Assembly (NCBI GenBank): GCA_029945495.1
Contig: JAQSCR010000651.1
Location: 1 to 6,701, forward strand
Reading direction: 5' to 3'
Source of the DNA: Pseudolabrys sp.
GTDB taxonomy: Bacteria > Pseudomonadota > Alphaproteobacteria > Rhizobiales > Xanthobacteraceae
Length of the DNA: 6,701 nt
In this document: positions 1-4,000 of the stretch, one piece after another
Numbering within the stretch: the first letter of the stretch is position 1
Layout of the letters: every line of letters begins with the position of its first letter
Notes under the pieces: model-generated
The model's input: only the letters and a program-made list of their open reading frames with translations
What the model was told of the DNA's origin: nothing
The model's database searches: none
Made by a program: the position numbers and the translations under genes

Positions 1-380
1 TCAAGGAGACCCGCCGGCGGGTCGACGAAAAGAACCGCTACACCCTGGTGTTCCTGGCCGGCGCCGATGACGCGGCCGCGCTGGACGCGAGCAAGAAGCT
101 CGGCCGCCCTGGGCCTGAAGTGGAACTCACCTATAACTGGGACACCGAGGATTACGGCGAGGCCCGCTATTTCGGCCATCTCGCCTATGAGGTTGATGAC
201 ATATATGCCACCTGCGACCGTCTCCTGAAGGCCGGGGTGATCATCAACCGGCCGCCGCGCGACGGCGTCATGGCCTTCGTGCGTTCGCCCGATCGCCACT
301 CGATCGAACTCCTGCAAAAGGGCGCGGCCCTGCCGCCGCAGGAGCCCTGGAAGTCGATGCCCAACACCGGCAAATGGTAG
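1..380 (+). CDS. gloA: Lactoylglutathione lyase (glyoxalase I), 3' part
   Basis: This is the C-terminal part of glyoxalase I, the cytosolic metalloenzyme that isomerises the methylglyoxal-glutathione hemithioacetal to S-lactoylglutathione. The frame is open from base 3 to the TAG at 378-380, so the gene begins outside the window and roughly the first 30 residues are missing, including the first metal-ligand histidine. Three of the four ligands expected by comparison with E. coli GloA are visible: Glu in EVELTYNW, His in YFGHLAYEVDD, and Glu in HSIELLQKG. The short loops match the nickel-type bacterial enzyme. The tail EPWKSMPNTGKW is typical of rhizobial GloA. Codons end almost always in C or G, unlike the genes to the right. 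It appears to be a host gene outside the mobile element. The GTG at 48 is an internal valine, not a start. Confidence 0.93.
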   Translation, partial: KETRRRVDEKNRYTLVFLAGADDAAALDASKKLGRPGPEVELTYNWDTEDYGEARYFGHLAYEVDDIYATCDRLLKAGVIINRPPRDGVMAFVRSPDRHSIELLQKGAALPPQEPWKSMPNTGKW

Positions 381-416
381 CCGAAGCGGCAATTTAAGAC
401 GTCCAACGCACCGCGC

Positions 417-448
417 CCCCCGGATATTCGGGTCCGGGGGCCCGTTTT
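417..448 (+). terminator. Rho-independent terminator after gloA
   Basis: CCCCCGGA (417-424) pairs perfectly with TCCGGGGG (433-440) around an 8-base loop. A short spacer and TTTT at 445-448 follow. It lies 37 bases after the gloA stop codon. The stem is strong but the U tract is short, so termination may be incomplete. Confidence 0.65.
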
Positions 449-500
449 CCGGAGCGCTTGGGTCTTTTCCCCGCCGATTTCGGCTGTTTGGCGGGCTGGC

Positions 501-529
501 TTGCCGATGGCGGCGAAGCTCTCTATACG
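501..529 (+). promoter_or_regulatory. Sigma-70-type promoter of tRNA-Glu
   Basis: A −35-like TTGCCG (501-506) and a −10-like TATACG (524-529) are separated by exactly 17 bases. Transcription would start near 536, giving a leader of about 20 bases before the mature tRNA end at 557. The position and spacing fit a dedicated tRNA promoter. It is not experimentally supported. Confidence 0.55.
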
Positions 530-556
530 TCGCGCGAATTGCTGAGACTTGAGACT

Positions 557-632
557 GCGCCCTTCGTCTAGAGGCCTAGGACACCGCCCTTTCACGGCGG
601 TAACAGGGGTTCGAATCCCCTAGGGCGCGCCA
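557..632 (+). tRNA. tRNA-Glu (anticodon UUC)
   Basis: This is a complete cloverleaf of 76 bases with CCA encoded at 630-632. The acceptor stem GCGCCCT (557-563) pairs with AGGGCGC (622-628), and G629 is the discriminator base. The anticodon stem CCGCC/GGCGG (584-588 and 596-600) encloses the loop CTTTCAC, with anticodon TTC at 591-593. The T arm is AGGGG-TTCGAAT-CCCCT. Its 3' half is a common target of tyrosine integrases. The abrupt change in codon use to its right suggests it is the left attachment site of the element that follows. No second copy of its 3' end lies inside the window. Confidence 0.97.
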
Positions 633-668
633 GCAAAATCAAACACTTAGATACTTTCCCGGCATTCG

Positions 669-687
669 GTGTCCCGTTAGTGTCCCG
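669..687 (+). repeat. Tandem GTGTCCCG direct repeat, possible integrase arm sites
   Basis: The octamer GTGTCCCG occurs at 669-676 and again at 680-687, an 11-bp period, about 37 bases beyond the tRNA 3' end. Short direct repeats at roughly helical spacing beside an integration target resemble arm-type binding sites for a tyrosine recombinase. No integrase is present here, so the role is inferred from position alone. Confidence 0.35.
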
Positions 688-725
688 GCGATCCGGTCCA
701 GAATTGAGCCGGGAGTAGCCGGCCT

Positions 726-788
726 ATGAAGGCCGTACATGCCCTCGATCAAGCCGAGCGGCATGGGCCGCCGAAAAAGGAAACGTGA
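726..788 (+). CDS. Possible 20-aa leader peptide overlapping the XRE start
   Basis: This short ORF has an ATG start and encodes MKAVHALDQAERHGPPKKET. A GGGAG at 711-715 lies 10 bases upstream and could serve as a ribosome binding site. Its TGA stop (786-788) overlaps the GTG at 785 of the next gene as GTGA, an arrangement seen in translational coupling. It also runs through the stem-loop at 738-765. The peptide resembles nothing I recognise, and so short an ORF can arise by chance. It is either a leader peptide or no gene at all. Confidence 0.22.
   Translation: MKAVHALDQAERHGPPKKET
738..765 (+). promoter_or_regulatory. Stem-loop in the 5' region of the XRE gene
   Basis: CATGCC (738-743) pairs with GGCATG (760-765), and the inner CTCG (744-747) pairs with CGAG (755-758). 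This gives a 10-bp stem with one bulged C and a 7-base loop. A smaller hairpin, CGGCC-TATGAA-GGCCG, sits at 720-735. No T run follows, so it is not a terminator. It could be a regulator operator or an mRNA structure controlling the start at 785/791. Confidence 0.4.
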
Positions 789-1186
789 CCGTGCCAAGGA
801 AAATTCTCAATCCAATTGACAAGCACGTGGGAAGCCGCGTGCGAATGCGACGGTTGATGCTGAGCATGAGCCAGGGAAAGCTCGGAGACGCCCTCAGCCT
901 GACGTTTCAGCAGGTGCAGAAATACGAGAAGGGCACCAACCGCATCAGCGCAAGCCGGTTGCAGGCGATTGCTAATATCCTGCAAGTCCCGGTTTCGTTT
1001 TTCTTCGAAGGCTCGCCGCATACACCGGGCCAGCCGGGCGGTCTGGGCGAAGTACCGTCGCCGGCCTATGTCTCCGACTTCCTCGCCACATCGGATGGAC
1101 TCGCACTCACGAAAGCATTTATGCAGATCAAGGACGCCAAGCTGCGGCGCAACATCGTGAACCTTGTTGAAGAGATTGCAGGCTAG
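785..1186 (+). CDS. XRE-family transcriptional regulator (SinR/Cro-type HTH)
   Basis: This 133-aa DNA-binding protein has an HTH_3/XRE domain at about residues 14-75. A likely recognition helix lies in TFQQVQKYEKGTNRIS (residues 40-55), followed by the VPVSFFFEG closing segment. The rest is a flexible Gly/Pro linker and a helical tail ending NLVEEIAG. The block IDKHVGSRVRMRR is characteristic of a widespread rhizobial regulator family, so this may be an element-borne paralogue of a host regulator. Two GTG starts are possible. The one at 785 lies only about 3 bases from the AAGGA at 777-781, whereas the one at 791 has a normal spacing, so the shorter 131-aa product is credible. Targets are unknown; its place beside the presumed attachment site suggests control of the element. 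A weak promoter-like pair (TTGAGC 704-709, TATGAA 725-730) has poor 15-base spacing. Confidence 0.88.
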   Translation: MTVPRKILNPIDKHVGSRVRMRRLMLSMSQGKLGDALSLTFQQVQKYEKGTNRISASRLQAIANILQVPVSFFFEGSPHTPGQPGGLGEVPSPAYVSDFLATSDGLALTKAFMQIKDAKLRRNIVNLVEEIAG

Positions 1187-1277
1187 GCATGCACCGGATC
1201 ACGGACGGGGACGTGGCCAGTGAATTCCTTGTACGGTAGTTTCTTCGGCAGCGGCCTGTTTTGACCTCCAATGGCCT

Positions 1278-1297
1278 GATTTGATCTAAATCAAATC
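1278..1297. promoter_or_regulatory. FNR/FixK-type binding palindrome (anaerobox)
   Basis: There is a perfect 8-bp inverted repeat, GATTTGAT-CTAA-ATCAAATC. Its core at 1281-1294 is TTGAT-N4-ATCAA, the exact consensus for FNR, FnrN and FixK regulators, which switch genes in response to low oxygen. The centre is at 1287.5. If transcription starts near 1328-1329, set by the −10-like TATCCT at 1315-1320, the box sits at about −41, the usual position for class II activation by this family. The alternative is an operator for a phage-type repressor, possibly the XRE protein upstream. Confidence 0.6.
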
Positions 1298-1314
1298 TTT
1301 CGATTTGCCGGTGG

Positions 1315-1320
1315 TATCCT
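1315..1320 (+). promoter_or_regulatory. −10-like element downstream of the FNR/FixK box
   Basis: TATCCT lies 21 bases after the TTGAT-N4-ATCAA core, as expected when an FNR/CRP-family activator replaces the −35 contact. The predicted start is about 1327-1329, directly at the ATG of the microprotein, which would make the mRNA leaderless or nearly so. This agrees with the lack of a convincing ribosome binding site there. Confidence 0.35.
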
Positions 1321-1328
1321 TTGACGCT

Positions 1329-1475
1329 ATGAGCCACCGACCCAAGCCGCCAAAGCCTTGTCCGGTCTGCATCATAGCAATGCAGGCGGAGATAACCGAG
1401 AAGGGCTTAGTTTACTGCTGTCAGCAATGTGGCTTGATCATCACCATCGCCCCAACGCCAAAGAAGGACGTTTAG
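1329..1475 (+). CDS. 48-aa zinc-ribbon microprotein
   Basis: This very small basic protein carries a four-cysteine zinc-binding pattern: CPVC at residues 11-14 and CQQC at 31-34 with a preceding Cys30, giving CxxC-x16-CxxC. That is a classical zinc-ribbon knuckle pair. The N terminus is rich in Lys and Pro, and the C terminus is IAPTPKKDV. Such ribbons bind nucleic acid or proteins, but the sequence does not show which. ATG 1329 is the first start in frame, and no good ribosome binding site precedes it, fitting a leaderless transcript from the FNR/FixK-box promoter. It lies 142 bases after the XRE gene on the same strand. The cysteine spacing makes chance unlikely despite the short length. 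Confidence 0.62.
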   Translation: MSHRPKPPKPCPVCIIAMQAEITEKGLVYCCQQCGLIITIAPTPKKDV

Positions 1476-1495
1476 GCCGCCTCAATTGGCGGCCT
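1474..1495. other. Stem-loop over the stop codon of the microprotein gene
   Basis: AGGCCGCC (1474-1481) pairs perfectly with GGCGGCCT (1488-1495) around the loop TCAATT. The stem starts within the TAG stop codon. No T run follows on either strand, so it is a weak terminator candidate or an mRNA 3'-end stabiliser. Confidence 0.4.
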
Positions 1496-1498
1496 CGC

Positions 1499-1741
1499 TC
1501 ATGCAGGCAGAAACGGCACCCGAGTTATTAAGCCGTCTCCGCACGGCAACCTGCCTACGGGTTCTTGGCCCAGGCGGAAGATTGCCGCGTCGCTCCCTCC
1601 GGCGAAATAAAACTCTGCGCTCCGCAGCCACATGGACGCCCGGCGGCCGGCATGGGCTACGCATGCGAGCCACCCTCGCCGTGACGAATGCCCATAGCCA
1701 TTACTATCGAAATATAGCCAAAAATTCATTGCCCGATTCAA
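1499..1741 (-). CDS. Uncertain 80-aa ORF in the structured region
   Basis: This frame is open on the − strand within the roughly 320-base stretch (1476-1799) that has no confident gene. It begins at TTG 1741 or ATG 1729. The product is rich in Trp, Phe, Tyr and Gly (for example GWLACVAHAGRRASMWLRS) and ends DGLITRVPFLPA. That composition reminds me of short conserved ORFs seen in prophages, such as ash-like ones, but I cannot confirm a family. It has no clear ribosome binding site. Other frames over the same bases are also open on the + strand, as often happens in GC-rich DNA. The DNA is also rich in inverted repeats, so the conserved product could be an RNA, not a protein. Confidence 0.25.
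   Translation of the reverse strand: MNRAMNFWLYFDSNGYGHSSRRGWLACVAHAGRRASMWLRSAEFYFAGGSDAAIFRLGQEPVGRLPCGDGLITRVPFLPA
1505..1556. other. Potential RNA structure with alternative pairings
   Basis: AGGCAG (1505-1510) is complementary to CTGCCT (1551-1556) and would close a larger stem. Inside it, GCCGT (1532-1536) can pair either with ACGGC upstream (1513-1517) or with ACGGC downstream (1543-1547). Further hairpins follow, for example CTGCG-CTC-CGCAG at 1615-1627. The layout fits a structured RNA or a switch-like leader on either strand. No known RNA family is recognised. Confidence 0.3.
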
Positions 1742-1799
1742 AGCGCCCCCGCATCGTCGTAACTACCGTCGCAATCCTGCGGCATTCGGGGAAAGAAAA

Positions 1800-2087
1800 A
1801 TGCTCACGCTCGCAACGCTCGCCGACGCGATTAACAAAATTGAAAATGCTATTCGGCATAGCGATGAACAAAAATACACCGATATAAGCAGCCGCCTTTG
1901 GGGCCAACGCAGCGCGTTCAATATGGCGGCGACCTATTTAATTCCAGACACCCACGATGAAACTCTGTTCCTACACGAGCTAATCGATGAGTACACCGAA
2001 TTCGTCGGCGATGAACCAACCTGTGAAGGTGAAAGAGAGAATGCAATCGCTGCCATTTTGCGAATGAATGAAACTCTTAGAGGATAA
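1800..2087 (+). CDS. Hypothetical protein, 95 aa
   Basis: This is an unrecognised small, acidic, largely helical cytoplasmic protein with no signal peptide or membrane segment. The start ATG 1800 is preceded by a purine-rich GGGGAAAG about 5 bases upstream, a plausible ribosome binding site. The N-terminal half reads as one amphipathic helix (LADAINKIENAIRHSDEQKY). The C-terminal half has a second helical block, HELIDEYTEFVGDEP, and ends MNETLRG. Its codons are much richer in A/T at the third position (ATT, AAA, GAA, AAT) than gloA, consistent with acquired DNA. It is the last + strand gene before the palindromic terminator at 2105-2129. It may be prophage cargo; no function can be assigned. 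Confidence 0.72.
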   Translation: MLTLATLADAINKIENAIRHSDEQKYTDISSRLWGQRSAFNMAATYLIPDTHDETLFLHELIDEYTEFVGDEPTCEGERENAIAAILRMNETLRG

Positions 2088-2104
2088 ATTTAGACTCTTG
2101 AACA

Positions 2105-2129
2105 GGGGCGGCCATGGCCGCCCCTTTTT
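2105..2129 (+). terminator. Strong palindromic terminator between convergent gene blocks
   Basis: GGGGCGGCCATGGCCGCCCC (2105-2124) is a perfect 20-base palindrome forming an 8-bp GC stem with a CATG loop, followed by TTTTT at 2125-2129. It ends the + strand transcript 17 bases after the 95-aa gene. The − strand tail operon ends at 2145, so the same hairpin could stop that transcript too, but on that side it lacks a U run. Confidence 0.9.
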
Positions 2130-2144
2130 GTCGCAGTCCGCTCG

Positions 2145-2552
2145 CTAATTCATTCGCCGCCCACCTTCTGCTTCATTTGCCTCCGCTTCGATCTGGCTTA
2201 TGACGCGCCGCAGATCAATCAACATAGGATGATCAAACGCAATTGGCGTCGGCGGCCAGTCCGATAAGAACTGCCCCGGCATCCGACCCGTGCGGGCGGC
2301 AAACAGTCGCTGCGCAGCCGTCACCATGTCGGCAACAAGAACCGCGAAACCATCAAAGAAGCTATCCGGTATCTTGTCCGCGAAAGCCGCCGGGATGTGC
2401 GCGCATCGCTCGAAAACATCGTCAGCAATTGCACGCGCGTCCAGTTCGTCGGCTCCGAGACGAGCAAGATGGATTACAACCATAAGCTCGGTGGCATGCC
2501 AAAAGTCAGGAACAACCTGTTGCGGCTCAACGTCTGCGCTGCCGGAGTTCAT
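2145..2552 (-). CDS. Hypothetical protein, 135 aa, end of tail operon
   Basis: This unrecognised acidic protein is the last gene of the − strand block. Its first part is helical (HATELMVVIHLARLG, then AIADDVFERCA), the middle is rich in Phe and Ala (DSFFDGFAVLVADMV), there is a Pro/Trp segment LSDWPPTPIAF at about residues 96-106, and the C-terminal helix RRVISQIEAEANEAEGG is charged. There is no signal peptide or clear membrane helix. The start ATG 2552 has GGAAAA 4-9 bases upstream and overlaps the 3' end of the HTH gene by 26 bases, so the two are probably translationally coupled. That arrangement would allow the two products to act together, but I see no known toxin motif. Confidence 0.72.
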   Translation of the reverse strand: MNSGSADVEPQQVVPDFWHATELMVVIHLARLGADELDARAIADDVFERCAHIPAAFADKIPDSFFDGFAVLVADMVTAAQRLFAARTGRMPGQFLSDWPPTPIAFDHPMLIDLRRVISQIEAEANEAEGGRRMN

Positions 2553-2796
2553 TTATTTTCCGAACGCGGATACGGTTGAAATGTTCGTCTTTTGGGTAAA
2601 GATCGGGTCGCAGTTCTTCGCGGCGAACCGTTCCACCTGTCACGCGCTCGATTCTCTCGGCAAGTTGTCCGCTTACCCTATTCCGATAACGCGCCACCCA
2701 CAGCTCTCTTGACGTGAGACCGAGCGCGCCGGCCATCACTGTTGGATCGCCAAAGAACTCGAAAGCGCGATTGAGGGCCGACAATGGTGTGCTCAT
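2527..2796 (-). CDS. YdaS/Cro-like small HTH protein
   Basis: This 89-aa protein matches the general plan of the YdaS-type antitoxin/Cro family. An N-terminal helix (LSALNRAFEFFGDP) leads into a helix-turn-helix-like segment, VMAGALGLTSRELWVARYRN (residues 20-39). Next comes the typical block AERIERVTGGTVRREELRPDLYP (about 46-68), and then a basic tail ending RQRRR. It lacks the usual Ser-x-Trp in the second helix, so DNA contacts may differ. ATG 2796 is chosen because AGGTG lies about 5 bases upstream and it begins 7 bases after the previous gene's stop. The same frame stays open further upstream, but only across the coding region of that gene. A transcription regulator at the end of a tail operon is unusual; in Rac and similar prophages this family sits in the early region. 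Confidence 0.75.
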   Translation of the reverse strand: MSTPLSALNRAFEFFGDPTVMAGALGLTSRELWVARYRNRVSGQLAERIERVTGGTVRREELRPDLYPKDEHFNRIRVRKINELRQRRR

Positions 2797-2803
2797 GGGG
2801 CAC

Positions 2804-3712
2804 CTACTTCGGCAACGGAATGAATTTGCTGGCGTCGTGACGCGGGTCCAACAGCAGCGATTGAGCGAGACCTCGCCACACATCGACACGCGCGCCTTCG
2901 ATAGCGAAGTCCGAAGCTGGTCTTTTTGCGATTGAATGAAATCCAGCACGGGGCATTTTGACAGCAATCGAACCTTCAAACCCGCTGCCGTAGCCGCCGG
3001 CCACTTCCGCTAATCCGAAAATCAGCTTCGATACCTCGCGAAGTTCAGCAATCTTTTTGAGATACAGATCGCCGAGGCCAATATCGTCGGCCACTTCGAC
3101 CATCGCCGGGTTTAGGAATTCGCCTTCGCGCTCGTCAAGGCGCGCTACACGAAGGTTAGCAATCTCTATCTCGGCCTCGACTTCGCTTAGTGCTTCGGCG
3201 GCGGCCTCTGCCGTATGGCGCTCGGACGACAGTCGGTCATCGAGCGTCTTACGACTCGCTTTAGGTTCGCCACTGTCGCGTCCCATAAGTGCTGCGGCCG
3301 TATTTTTAACGGCAGCGCGAATTGCGGCCTCGGTCGCAGCCGGCGCCGCGATCATTGCTTCCAATTCGGTCTTACGCGTGAGCAATTCCGATTGCTGAAT
3401 TGTCTCGCGGCGTCGCCACGCGGTATAGCGTGCGAAAAGCGCTCGCTTCTGTCCCAGACCTCGAACATTGCAAATGTCTTGGGGTGGTTCGCCGGTCAGA
3501 CCACGAACGGCCTCGTCAATGAAATCATCACGACGCCGCGCCTTCGCTTGCTCTGACGCTTGCGCGCGCGTCATGCCGTGCTTCTCGAAATAGGCCCATT
3601 CAGAAAGCACGGCTGGATCAGTGTTCGGCCGCCCATCTAGACGCGCGTCGGGGTTGCCAACGGTCCTAAGCCTGGCCAAATCGCGGCCAAATATCCCACC
3701 GGAAATGCTCAT
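2804..3712 (-). CDS. Hypothetical phage protein with central coiled coil, 302 aa
   Basis: I do not recognise this protein by family. The N terminus (MSISGGIFGRDLARLRTVGN) and a charged region to about residue 75 precede two long helical stretches. These lie at about residues 95-145 and 152-200, are rich in Ala, Glu, Arg and Leu, are separated by a Gly/Ser/Pro turn near 145-151, and are consistent with an antiparallel coiled coil. The C-terminal third (about 205-302) looks globular, with YGSGFEGSIAVKMPRAG, and ends KFIPLPK. There is no signal peptide or membrane segment. ATG 3712 has only a weak purine stretch upstream (GTGAGAA). The gene lies 37 bases after the 75-aa gene and 7 bases before the HTH gene, in one operon with the tape measure protein. 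A structural or tail-assembly role is inferred from position only. Confidence 0.8.
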   Translation of the reverse strand: MSISGGIFGRDLARLRTVGNPDARLDGRPNTDPAVLSEWAYFEKHGMTRAQASEQAKARRRDDFIDEAVRGLTGEPPQDICNVRGLGQKRALFARYTAWRRRETIQQSELLTRKTELEAMIAAPAATEAAIRAAVKNTAAALMGRDSGEPKASRKTLDDRLSSERHTAEAAAEALSEVEAEIEIANLRVARLDEREGEFLNPAMVEVADDIGLGDLYLKKIAELREVSKLIFGLAEVAGGYGSGFEGSIAVKMPRAGFHSIAKRPASDFAIEGARVDVWRGLAQSLLLDPRHDASKFIPLPK

Positions 3713-3749
3713 GTGATTCTCACGTTTGGACGATTGCGAAATGCGTGTG

Positions 3750-3977
3750 TTAGTCGATAAGCCGAAGCTCTTTGAGCCGTCCCTTTAGTCGCAACCTTTC
3801 TTCTACGTTGAGCCCCTTCAAGGCATGGTCAACCTCACCGATCGGAATCTTGCGTCCATCGGCAGGCACCGAGACGCCAGCCTTTGCGAATAGGACCGCG
3901 ATGGGTGATGGAAGCCGTTTTGAACTGTCCGGGCTTTCGATCTGTGCCGTAATTTTATCAGCAAATAAAACGCTCAT
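3750..3977 (-). CDS. Small hypothetical phage protein, 75 aa
   Basis: This small basic protein begins MSVLFADKITAQIESPDSSK. It has a central segment LPSPIAVLFAKAGVSVP and a charged helical C terminus, VEERLRLKGRLKELRLID. ATG 3977 is preferred because AAGGAA (3985-3990 on the + strand numbering) lies 7 bases upstream and the gene then starts 23 bases after the tape measure stop. A start at 4016 would overlap that gene without a good ribosome binding site. No family is recognised. Its place directly after the tape measure gene suggests a small tail accessory protein, but nothing in the sequence proves it. Confidence 0.72.
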   Translation of the reverse strand: MSVLFADKITAQIESPDSSKRLPSPIAVLFAKAGVSVPADGRKIPIGEVDHALKGLNVEERLRLKGRLKELRLID

Positions 3978-4000
3978 TTCTCGATTCCTTTTCTGTGTGA

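Noticed and set aside
185..595. − strand open frame across gloA and the tRNA
   Set aside because: It overlaps the tRNA, the terminator and the gloA coding region, and its product is Arg/Ser-rich as expected of an antisense shadow.
1189..1239. 16-codon ORF directly after the XRE gene
   Set aside because: Very short, no clear ribosome binding site, and no recognisable product.
1486..1887. + strand 133-codon open frame across the structured region
   Set aside because: It runs into the well-supported 95-aa gene in another frame, its product is Arg/Ser-rich, and it has no ribosome binding site.
2290..2712. + strand 140-codon open frame
   Set aside because: It lies opposite two coupled − strand genes with good starts and has no ribosome binding site.
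2797..2979. N-terminal extension of the YdaS-like protein
   Set aside because: These codons lie across the coding region of the 302-aa gene, the encoded residues are Arg/Cys-rich and unlike the family, and a proper start with a ribosome binding site is at 2796.
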